The translations under genes were made by a program, and so were the position numbers. 64,000 nt of DNA from contig NC_134144.1 in assembly GCF_033958435.1 (NCBI RefSeq), positions 10,162,010-10,226,009 on the forward strand, given 5' to 3'. This DNA is from Carettochelys insculpta. Lineage: Eukaryota > Chordata > Testudines > Carettochelyidae. Of the stretch, positions 60,801 to 64,000 are shown one piece after another. The notes beneath the pieces were generated by a model, which had not been told where the DNA came from, ran no database searches, and saw only the letters and a list, made by a program, of their open reading frames with translations. How positions within the stretch are numbered: the first letter of the stretch is position 1; each line of letters opens with the position of its first letter.

Positions 60801-61088
60801 TTACTGTTTCTTTTTCCCCTTCCTCCACTTCCTGTCTTAGACTCCATGTCCCGATTTACTCTTCCCTCATCCATAGTGCAGTTTTTGTTACCTCTGTATC
60901 CAGATGAGACGGCTTTCTCCTCCATGCTAGCTGACGGTCATTGTGAGCACTGGAGAGTCAAACTCCCTGCTCTCAATTTCTTGTGCCAGCTCCACCCTGG
61001 AGTACACCAGCCATTACAGGAAAAGTTTGACTTTGCTCTGGTAGCCTTACGAAGGAGGAACACACTCAGAATTCTTAAGAAGGGATAG
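27778..61088 (+). CDS. DYTN: DYTN, dystrotelin (gene span)
   Basis: Coding exons: ATG 27817-27835, 30963-31037, 35910-36099, 38474-38556, 39211-39299, 40429-40500, 40851-41014, 43752-43863, 46220-46365, 49409-49577, 50970-51040, 56231-56390 and 58268-58763. A possible last exon starts at 60841 or 60877 and ends at the stop 61086-61088. All joins keep frame; 615 full codons come before the last intron. Domains: dystrophin-type EF-hand regions (about residues 7-175), a complete ZZ zinc finger (about 216-262: Cys219, 222, 234, 237, 243, 246, His256, 260), a helical segment (269-317), a Pro-rich linker (317-373), a coiled coil (374-450) and an acidic low-complexity tail. Dystrotelin is a divergent member of the dystrophin/dystrobrevin family; the ZZ and EF-hand region in that family binds dystroglycan-type partners. 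That role is not shown here. Confidence 0.93.
27836..30962 (+). other. DYTN intron 1 content
   Basis: Intron between the ATG exon and the exon at 30963. The tRNA-like sequence is near 28150, and 28220-28680 is G-rich with repeated GGGATTC/GAGGATTCTG phrases. Elsewhere I see no recognisable repeat or exon. Confidence 0.5.
28125..28215 (+). repeat. tRNA-derived SINE or tRNA-like fragment
   Basis: TTTAGCTCATGTGGTAGAGT resembles an A box and GGTTCTATCCC a B box. GGG-CTTTAGA-CCC could form an anticodon stem-loop. The ends do not pair as an acceptor stem, so it is a SINE head or a dead tRNA, not a tRNA gene. Confidence 0.4.
30963..31037 (+). CDS. DYTN: DYTN exon (EF-hand region)
   Basis: Acceptor TCTTTACAG; donor CAGT/GTAAGT. 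It encodes [20 protein letters not shown] then QILCQ. The YRTA-x-K-x-R motif is characteristic of the dystrophin/dystrobrevin EF-hand region. Phase 1-1. Confidence 0.93.
31100..31425. other. GC-rich intronic block, unclassified
   Basis: Very GC-rich (GCAGCTGCGGCAGCCC and CTGCTGCGGCCC) in an AT-rich intron, open in several frames but without splice pairing or domain. Similar composition recurs at 35100-35230. Probably repeat-derived; I do not call a gene. Confidence 0.3.
31560..33530 (+). mobile_element. DIRS-type retrotransposon, fragment 1
   Basis: In broken frames, the + strand has an RT remnant with [11 protein letters not shown] (corresponding to the Y-LDD block), then [20 protein letters not shown]. 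The RNase H follows: [20 protein letters not shown] and [20 protein letters not shown] near 32460-32640. A tyrosine-recombinase start ([30 protein letters not shown]) is near 33240-33360. The DASLxGWGAH...INFLELRAV layout followed by a YR is specific to DIRS elements. Stops and frameshifts make it inactive. It is intronic in DYTN. Confidence 0.75.
33715..33785 (+). repeat. MIR-like SINE fragment
   Basis: GTGTGCCTCAGTTTCCTTTG followed by ATAAAGGGGATAAT is the classic MIR 3' segment. Short, with other parts missing. Confidence 0.6.
33880..34735. other. C-rich intronic block ending in a G run
   Basis: About 850 bp of C/T-rich sequence with no coding signal. It resembles LTR or DNA-element interior but lacks recognisable ends. 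It finishes near a run of 13 G at 34718-34730. Confidence 0.35.
35910..36099 (+). CDS. DYTN: DYTN exon (EF-hand region)
   Basis: Acceptor TTTTCCCCCAG; donor GACAG/GTGGGA. It encodes helices containing [19 protein letters not shown] and ends with [12 protein letters not shown]. Phase 1 in, 2 out. The preceding intron holds the first DIRS fragment. Confidence 0.93.
37183..37343. repeat. Intronic direct repeat, copy 1
   Basis: Shares long matching stretches with 38005-38168 (CTCCCACAGCT, AGATAGTAAAA, GGGGAGGGGA, GAAAATGCCATTTT, TTCAGAACAGA). The copies are in the same orientation about 820 bp apart in one DYTN intron. The family is not recognised. Confidence 0.7.
38005..38168. repeat. Intronic direct repeat, copy 2
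   Basis: Second copy of the about 160-bp unit at 37183-37343, diverged by many point changes and small indels. Confidence 0.7.
38255..38345 (+). repeat. Old LINE/SINE 3'-tail fragment (AATAATA type)
   Basis: GTTTGTGCAGAGCCTGGCAT, then TTTTGGTCCATGACTG and a tail ending AAACAAATAATA. This is a widespread ancient amniote repeat tail, also present at 39865-39990. Confidence 0.5.
38474..38556 (+). CDS. DYTN: DYTN exon (EF-hand region)
   Basis: Encodes [20 protein letters not shown] then DSLLPKYK, joining the MYD of the previous exon into a degenerate EF-hand loop. The acceptor is TTCTCGGAG with a T-rich tract; donor AAAG/GTGGGG. Phase 2 in, 1 out. Confidence 0.9.
39211..39299 (+). CDS. DYTN: DYTN exon (second EF-hand)
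   Basis: Acceptor CATTGCAG; donor CATCAG/GTAACG. It encodes [18 protein letters not shown] and a helix ending [20 protein letters not shown] has the spacing of a calcium-binding loop, but position 12 is Ser rather than Glu, so calcium binding is doubtful. Confidence 0.93.
39865..39992 (+). repeat. Old LINE/SINE 3'-tail (AATAATA type)
   Basis: AAGGTCCTTGGGGAAGGGCC, then GTCCAGGGCCTAGCACAATG, GGGGTCTTGGTCCATGATTG and the tail CAAATAATAAATA. It matches a repeat tail that I recognise from many amniote genomes as the end of an ancient CR1/L3-like element. Confidence 0.6.
40429..40500 (+). CDS. DYTN: DYTN exon
   Basis: 24 codons, phase 0-0, acceptor TTGACGTAG and donor GGG/GTAAGT. It encodes [20 protein letters not shown] and CFHG, the linker helix of the second EF-hand-like domain. 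PTVVGE is shared by dystrotelins. Confidence 0.9.
40851..41014 (+). CDS. DYTN: DYTN exon (start of ZZ finger)
   Basis: Acceptor CTTTTTGAG; donor CTAAG/GTACAG. It encodes the [20 protein letters not shown] helix region, then [16 protein letters not shown] with the first two zinc ligands (Cys219, Cys222). Phase 0 in, 2 out. Confidence 0.93.
41091..41320. mobile_element. GTCTACAC-type MITE, left arm only
   Basis: Starts GGCTACATCTACACTTTCAC and follows the left arm of the 44196-44630 element (AATGGCCATGTAAATGGCC, GCTGAAATGCATATTCAGCA, TTCGAAATTGC). The right arm is missing. Confidence 0.65.
43752..43863 (+). CDS. DYTN: DYTN exon (rest of ZZ finger)
   Basis: Acceptor TTCCCTGACAG; donor GGGCAG/GTACCA. 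It encodes [20 protein letters not shown] then [18 protein letters not shown]. It contributes Cys234, 237, 243, 246 and His256, 260, so the zinc-ligand set of the ZZ domain is complete. Phase 2 in, 0 out. Confidence 0.95.
44196..44630. mobile_element. 435-bp foldback MITE with long arms
   Basis: Begins GGCCGTGTCTACACTAGCCC and ends GGGCTAGTGTAGACATAGCC. The arms stay complementary for about 200 bases each, leaving a small centre around 44410. It is flanked by ATT on both sides (44193-44195 and 44631-44633). No ORF of note. It lies in a DYTN intron. Confidence 0.85.
45768..46069. mobile_element. hAT-like non-autonomous element
   Basis: The left end CAAGGGTCAGCAGCC is mirrored by the right end GGTTGCTGACCCCTG. 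The flanking 8-mers CTCTACAG and GTCTACAT agree at 6 of 8 positions. About 300 bp, non-coding. Confidence 0.75.
46220..46365 (+). CDS. DYTN: DYTN exon (post-ZZ helix)
   Basis: Acceptor CTCCAGCAG; donor GCACA/GTGAGT. It encodes [20 protein letters not shown], then [14 protein letters not shown]. It is basic and helical, as after the ZZ domain in dystrobrevins. Phase 0 in, 2 out. CAG/CAG at the acceptor allows a one-codon alternative start. Confidence 0.9.
47430..47545 (+). repeat. MIR-family SINE
   Basis: TTAATTTCCAGCTCTGATAG, GTGTGACCTTGAATAAGTCA and TCTCAGTTTTCCATCTGAAG follow the MIR core and 3' order. An ancient amniote SINE in a DYTN intron. Confidence 0.75.
47960..48150. repeat. Unclassified reptile-type repeat
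   Basis: ATGTTCCCTCTAATTTTTTT followed by ATCCCTGCATGGAATAAATT and GTGCACCA phrases. I recognise this as a common sauropsid interspersed repeat but cannot name the family. Confidence 0.35.
48604..48810. mobile_element. GGTTACCA-end DNA element, copy B
   Basis: TTTAGGGTTACCAAG, then AAAAAGAGGACCC and the internal palindrome CCAACTCAC...GTGAGTTGG around TATTAATA. It is the same family as 12153-12330. The right end is not found. Confidence 0.5.
49409..49577 (+). CDS. DYTN: DYTN exon (Pro-rich linker)
   Basis: Acceptor TGGTTTACAG; donor GCTCAG/GTGAGA. It encodes a Pro/Ser/His-rich stretch ([20 protein letters not shown]), then [12 protein letters not shown] and a Gln/Asn/Lys-rich end. No domain is recognised. 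Phase 2 in, 0 out. Confidence 0.85.
50970..51040 (+). CDS. DYTN: DYTN exon (coiled coil, part 1)
   Basis: Acceptor TTGCTTCTTAG; donor AAGAG/GTAGGT. It encodes [20 protein letters not shown], then CEK. Phase 0 in, 2 out. The next 5.2-kb intron is filled with Tigger-like, DIRS and LTR-like insertions. Confidence 0.85.
51131..51455. mobile_element. Tigger-like element, copy 2
   Basis: Left end TAGGTTGAACCTCTCTAGTC, right end AGAACTTCAACCTGTA. The interior matches 51568-51890 (TTTAGTTAGCTGGATG, CAGTCCTGGCTCTTAGTGTT, CTGTGCTGTTATTTAGCTGT). Non-coding. Confidence 0.8.
51568..51890. mobile_element. Tigger-like element, copy 3
   Basis: Left end CAGATTGAACCTCTCTAATC with TA before it; right end GAGAGGTTCAACCTG with TA after it (51891-51892). 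It lies 113 bp from copy 2 in the same orientation. Confidence 0.85.
52750..54078 (+). mobile_element. DIRS-type retrotransposon, fragment 2 (left part)
   Basis: RNase H pieces [12 protein letters not shown] near 52890 and [56 protein letters not shown] in 53030-53260. [13 protein letters not shown] block is near 53440. A tyrosine-recombinase part, [16 protein letters not shown] and [12 protein letters not shown], is at 53968-54070. The ARRVSEL block carries the first catalytic Arg of the recombinase. Several frameshifts are present. The element breaks off after 54078 and resumes at about 55800. Confidence 0.8.
54079..55672 (-). mobile_element. LTR-like insertion inside the DIRS element
   Basis: The inserted block begins TGCGAGCAGAATC and a natural end is CGTTACA at 55672, so on either strand it runs TG to CA like an LTR. 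On the minus strand it starts TGTAACGGTCACTCTGTGTC and has AATAAATATAATCACC near 54375, a plausible polyadenylation signal; hence the minus orientation. The short frames carry no recognised domain. The target duplication is not clear, and 55673-55800 may also be part of the insertion. Confidence 0.5.
55081..55241. repeat. 33-bp direct repeat inside the LTR-like block
   Basis: GCAGTACCCCACCCTA followed by GGGTGAGGCCAGTTCG occurs at 55081-55113 and 55209-55241, 128 bp apart, with one difference. The first unit is followed by CTCCAAATCCGC-type sequence, the second by CCCCTCACCC. Confidence 0.85.
55800..56060 (+). mobile_element. DIRS-type retrotransposon, fragment 2 (right part)
   Basis: Resumes with [18 protein letters not shown], then [20 protein letters not shown] and a stretch matching the end of the DIRS tyrosine recombinase. 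It continues the domain broken at 54078, so the two parts were once one element. Confidence 0.7.
56231..56390 (+). CDS. DYTN: DYTN exon (coiled coil, part 2)
   Basis: Acceptor TTGCCTTGCAG; donor ATAAAG/GTATAG. It encodes [20 protein letters not shown] through [11 protein letters not shown]. Heptad-like Leu spacing matches the LKKQLNQYKDKL coiled coil of mammalian dystrotelin. Phase 2 in, 0 out. Confidence 0.92.
56740..57807 (+). mobile_element. Old CR1 LINE 3' part, plus strand
   Basis: Decayed reverse-transcriptase sequence: [16 protein letters not shown] near 56780, [20 protein letters not shown] near 56940, [18 protein letters not shown] near 57030. A CR1 3' UTR follows, with TACTGGGCTAGATAGACC and a tail ATATGGCCATTCTTATAT. 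Frameshifts and stops throughout. Intronic in DYTN. Confidence 0.85.
58060..58212 (-). repeat. MIR-family SINE, minus strand
   Basis: The + strand reads CTCCTTTTACAGGTGTGGAA, then GATTTGCTGAAGGTTACCCA and TTTAACCACGAGACCATCCT, the reverse complement of MIR. It lies just before the DYTN exon at 58268. Confidence 0.8.
58268..58763 (+). CDS. DYTN: DYTN exon (acidic C-terminal tail)
   Basis: A 496-nt exon, acceptor TTCATTTTAG, donor CCAG/GTAAGA. It encodes a Ser/Thr/Pro-rich tail ending in [20 protein letters not shown], then SVQLQP. Reading through the donor stays open for about 24 more codons to a stop at 58832-58834, so intron retention would also give a complete protein. Phase 0 in, 1 out. 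Confidence 0.88.
59488..60197. mobile_element. 710-bp GTCTACAC-end element, copy 2 (inverted)
   Basis: Starts GGCTACGTCTACACGTGC and ends GCACGTGTAGACGCAGCT, flanked by TGG on both sides (59485-59487 and 60198-60200). It is the reverse complement of 21793-22503 along its whole length with scattered substitutions. A 105-residue frame (59561-59878) matches the minus-strand frame at 22113-22430. Another frame containing [15 protein letters not shown] is shared by both copies. No domain is recognised. Confidence 0.85.
60201..60840 (+). other. AT-rich then pyrimidine-rich sequence before candidate exon
   Basis: Nothing recognisable up to about 60640. From there to 60840 there is a long C/T-rich tract that could serve as the polypyrimidine tract for the acceptors at 60840 and 60876. 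Confidence 0.4.
60841..61088 (+). CDS. Possible last DYTN exon (uncertain)
   Basis: Two acceptors, TGTCTTAG at 60833-60840 and CCATAG at 60871-60876, follow a long pyrimidine tract. Both join to the phase-1 donor at 58763 in the same open frame. That frame runs through [36 protein letters not shown] and [17 protein letters not shown] to TAG at 61086-61088. I do not recognise the peptide. It could be the DYTN terminus, an unrelated exon or a chance frame next to the CR1. Confidence 0.35.
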
Positions 61089-61190
61089 CACATGTGCGGT
61101 CTGGTCCTATATAGAAGCTGTGAGCAGATGGAACGTGCTCACTGAGGGTGGATTCTTTGGAGATTTTAGCTTCTAAGCTCTAACACATCT

Positions 61191-64000
61191 AAGAACATAA
61201 CATAAGAACATAAGAATGGCCATACTGGGTCAGACCAAAGGTCCATCAAGCCCAGCATCCCATCTGCCGACGGTGGCCAATGCCAGGCGCCCCAGAGAAG
61301 GAGAACAGAAGACAAGTGATTTATCTCCTGCCATCCATCTCCTGCCCTTGTTATGAAGGCTAGGGCACCATACTTTATCCCTGGCTAATAGCCATTTATG
61401 GACCTGACCTGCAAAAGTTTATCAAGCTCTTTTTTAAACCCTAATAGAGTCCTGGCCTTCACAGCCGCCTCGGGCAAGGAGTTCCACAGGTTGACTGTGC
61501 GCTGTGTGAAGAAAAATTTCCTTTTATTAGTTTTGAACCCACTACCCATCAATTTCATTTGGTGTCCCCTAGTTCTTGTATTATGGGAAAAGGTAAATAA
61601 TTTTTCTATATTCACTTTCTCCACACCATTCATGATTTTATATACCTCTATCATATCGCCCCTCAATCGCCTCTTTTCCAAACTGAAAAGTCCCAGTCTC
61701 TCTAGCCTCTCCCCATATGGGACCCTTTCCAAGCCCCTAATCATCTTAGTCGCCCTTTTCTGAACCTTTTCTAATGCCAATATATCTTTTTTGAGGTGAG
61801 GAGACCACATCTGCACGCAGTACTCGAGATGTGGGCGTACCATAGTTTTATATAGGGGAAGTATGATATCTTTTGTCTTATTATCGATCCCTTTTTTAAT
61901 AATTCCTAACATCCTATTTGCCTTACTAACTGCCGCTGCACACTGCGTGGATGTCTTCAGAGAACTATCCACTATAACTCCAAGATCCCTTTCCTGATCT
62001 GTCGTAGCTAAATTTGACCCCATCATGTAGTACGTGTAATTTGGGTTATTTTTTCCAACATGCATTACCTTACACTTACCCACATTAAATTTCATTTGCC
62101 ATTTTGCTGCCCAATCACTCAGTTTGCTGAGATCTTTTTGTAGTTCTTCACAATCCCTTTTGGTTTTGACTGTCCTGAACAACTTGGTGTCATCTGCAAA
62201 CTTTGCCACCTCACTGCTTACCTCATTTTCCAGATCATTGATGAACAAGTTGAACAGGATCGGTCCCAGGACTGAGCCCTGGGGAACACCACTAGTTACC
62301 CCCCTCCATTGTGAAAATTTACCATTTATTCCCACCCTTTGTTTTCTGTCTTTTAACCAATTCCCGATCCATGAAAGGACCTTTCCTCCTATCCCATGAC
62401 CACCTAATTTACATAAAAGCCTTTGGTGTGGGACCGTGTCAAAGGCTTTCTGGAAATCTAGGTATATTATGTCCACTGGGTGCCCCTTGTCCGCATGTTT
62501 ATTAACCCCTTCAAAGAATTCTAATAGATTAGACAGACACGACTTCCCTCTGCAGAAACCATGCTGACTTTTGCCCAACAATTCGTGCTCTTCTATGTGC
62601 CTTGCAATTTTACTCTTTACTAGTGTTTCTACTAATTTGCCTGGTACTGATGTTAAACTTATCGGTCTATAATTGCCAGGATCTCCTCTAGAGCCTTTTT
62701 TAAATATTGGTGTTATATTGGCCGTCTTCCAGTCATTTGGTACCAAAGTGGATTTAAAGGATAGGTTACAAACCACTGTTAATAACTCCGCAATTTCACA
62801 TTTGAGTTCTTTCAGAACCCTTGGGTGAATGCCATCTGGTCCTGGGGACTTGTTACTATTCAGCTTATCAATTAATTCCAAAACCTCCTCTAATGTCACT
62901 TCAATCTGAGTGAGTTCCTCAGATTTGTCGCCTAAAAAGGCTGGCTCAGATTTAGGAACCTCTGTAACATCTTCAGCCGTGAAGACTGAAGCAAAGAAAT
63001 CATTTAATCGCTCCGCAATGGCACTGTCTTCCTTGATCGCTCCTTTTATATCTTTATCATCCAAGGGCCCCACTGCTTTTTTAGCAGGCTTCCTGCTTCT
63101 AATGTATTTAAAAAACATTTTACTATTGTTTTTTGAATTTTTGGCTAGCTGTTCCTCAAACTCTTTTTTGGCTTTTCTTACTACATTATGACAGTTAATT
63201 TGGGAGTGTTTATGTTCCTTTCTATTTTCCTCACTAGGATTTGACTTCCACTTTTTAAAAGCTGCCCTTTTCTCTCTCACTGCCTTTTTAACATGGCTGT
63301 TTAGCCATGGTGGTTCTTTGTTAGGTCTCTTACTGTGTTTTTTTATTTGGGGTATACATTTAAGTTGGGCCTCTAGTATGGTGTCTTTAAACAGTTTCCA
63401 TGCAGCTTCCAGGGATTTTAGTTTAATTACTCTACCTTTTAGTTTCTGTTTAACTAGCTTCCTCATTTTAGTGTAATTCCCCTTTTTGAAATTAAATGCC
63501 AGAGTGTTTGACCGCTGCGGTGTTCTTCCCAACACAGGAATATTAAAAGTTATTATATTGTGGTCACTATTTCCAAGCGGTCCAGTAACAGTTACCTCTT
63601 GGACCAGATCCTGCGTTCCAGTCAAGACTAGATCGAGAATCGACTCTCCCCTTGTGGGTTCCTGTACTAGCTGCTCCAAGAAGCAGTCATTTAAGGCATC
63701 AAGAAATTTAATCTCTGAATCCCGTCCTGAGGTGACATGCACCCAATCAATATGGGGATAATTGAAATCTCCTATTATTACTGTGTTTTTTATTTTGATA
63801 GCCTCTCTAATCTCCCTCATCATTTCAGCATCACTATCACTGTCCTGGTTAGGTGGTCGGTAATATATTCCTAATGCCATATTCATATTAGAGGAATGAA
63901 TTGTTATCCATAATGATTCTATGGAACATTTTGATTCCTTTAGGATTTTTACTTCATTTGATTCTATATTATCCTTCACATATAGTACCACTCCGCCACC
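61191..64000 (-). mobile_element. CR1 LINE, young, 3' part (runs off right edge)
   Basis: A minus-strand CR1 with an intact ORF2 and 3' UTR. The 3' end, at about 61191-61215, is a short repeat of the TTCTTATG type. The UTR reads on the + strand CATACTGGGTCAGACCAAAG and GGTGGCCAATGCCAGGCGCC. The 5' part, including the start of the endonuclease, is outside the window. Confidence 0.92.
61385..64000 (-). CDS. CR1 ORF2: endonuclease-reverse transcriptase, 5'-truncated by window
   Basis: An open frame of about 870 codons with no stop up to the window edge, ending NGY and TAG at 61385-61387. The first visible residues are [12 protein letters not shown] of the AP-type endonuclease; [25 protein letters not shown] and [11 protein letters not shown] follow, with the catalytic SDH. 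The reverse transcriptase has [80 protein letters not shown] and [11 protein letters not shown] (the two catalytic Asp). The C-terminal part is [24 protein letters not shown] and [20 protein letters not shown]. It copies element RNA into target DNA. The lack of disabling changes in this frame suggests a recent insertion. Confidence 0.95.
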   Translation of the reverse strand, partial: GGGVVLYVKDNIESNEVKILKESKCSIESLWITIHSSNMNMALGIYYRPPNQDSDSDAEMMREIREAIKIKNTVIIGDFNYPHIDWVHVTSGRDSEIKFLDALNDCFLEQLVQEPTRGESILDLVLTGTQDLVQEVTVTGPLGNSDHNIITFNIPVLGRTPQRSNTLAFNFKKGNYTKMRKLVKQKLKGRVIKLKSLEAAWKLFKDTILEAQLKCIPQIKKHSKRPNKEPPWLNSHVKKAVREKRAAFKKWKSNPSEENRKEHKHSQINCHNVVRKAKKEFEEQLAKNSKNNSKMFFKYIRSRKPAKKAVGPLDDKDIKGAIKEDSAIAERLNDFFASVFTAEDVTEVPKSEPAFLGDKSEELTQIEVTLEEVLELIDKLNSNKSPGPDGIHPRVLKELKCEIAELLTVVCNLSFKSTLVPNDWKTANITPIFKKGSRGDPGNYRPISLTSVPGKLVETLVKSKIARHIEEHELLGKSQHGFCRGKSCLSNLLEFFEGVNKHADKGHPVDIIYLDFQKAFDTVPHQRLLCKLGGHGIGGKVLSWIGNWLKDRKQRVGINGKFSQWRGVTSGVPQGSVLGPILFNLFINDLENEVSSEVAKFADDTKLFRTVKTKRDCEELQKDLSKLSDWAAKWQMKFNVGKCKVMHVGKNNPNYTYYMMGSNLATTDQERDLGVIVDSSLKTSTQCAAAVSKANRMLGIIKKGIDNKTKDIILPLYKTMVRPHLEYCVQMWSPHLKKDILALEKVQKRATKMIRGLERVPYGERLERLGLFSLEKRRLRGDMIEVYKIMNGVEKVNIEKLFTFSHNTRTRGHQMKLMGSGFKTNKRKFFFTQRTVNLWNSLPEAAVKARTLLGFKKELDKLLQVRSINGY

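Noticed and set aside
1..64000. CRISPR array, operon, prophage or bacterial origin
   Set aside because: No regular spacer array or compact gene order; exon-intron structure and LINEs show vertebrate nuclear DNA.

Overview
The window is nuclear DNA of a vertebrate, and the repeats point to a non-avian sauropsid. It holds large intron-split genes with GT-AG junctions, CR1 and RTE LINEs, DIRS-type retrotransposons, old MIR SINEs, and many foldback elements ending in GTCTACAC. I favour a turtle, or less likely a crocodilian. This is inference from repeat content; no species marker is visible.

Two genes lie head to tail on the + strand. The first is the 3' part of MDH1B (malate dehydrogenase 1B). 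Nine confident coding exons run from 1402 to 22686, with one further candidate exon at 20964-21029. The exons for roughly the first 55 residues lie before the window. After about 5 kb of intergenic DNA comes DYTN (dystrotelin, a dystrophin/dystrobrevin relative). It has 13 confident coding exons from the ATG at 27817 to 58763, and a possible last exon ending at the stop at 61086-61088. I recall the same MDH1B-DYTN order and relative orientation in mammals, so this looks like an ordinary conserved synteny block. All exon joins given here keep the reading frame.

Most of the remaining DNA is transposable elements in introns. From left to right: a Tigger-like DNA element (619-940); hAT ends and a C-rich minisatellite (4.1-4.7 kb); a decayed minus-strand RTE LINE (5.76-8.76 kb); two GTCTACAC foldbacks (11.3-12.0 kb); a decayed CR1 (15.8-17.6 kb); and a 711-bp GTCTACAC element (21793-22503). 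Further on come a DIRS fragment (31.6-33.5 kb), foldbacks at 41.1 and 44.2 kb, a hAT element (45.8 kb) and a MIR SINE (47.4 kb). Then two Tigger-like copies (51.1-51.9 kb), a second DIRS element split by an LTR-like insertion (52.7-56.0 kb), an old CR1 (56.7-57.8 kb), a second MIR (58.1 kb) and an inverted second copy of the 711-bp element (59488-60197). Last is a young minus-strand CR1 with an open endonuclease-reverse transcriptase frame that runs off the right edge.

The observations most worth checking are: an apparent exon duplication at the MDH1B C-terminus with a moved acceptor; loss of the dehydrogenase catalytic and nucleotide-binding residues in MDH1B; the undecided end of DYTN; the two highly similar inverted 710-bp elements 37 kb apart, each carrying several internal copies of its own terminal motif; and the DIRS element interrupted just after a tyrosine-recombinase motif. 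I saw no CRISPR array, operon, rRNA or convincing functional tRNA.
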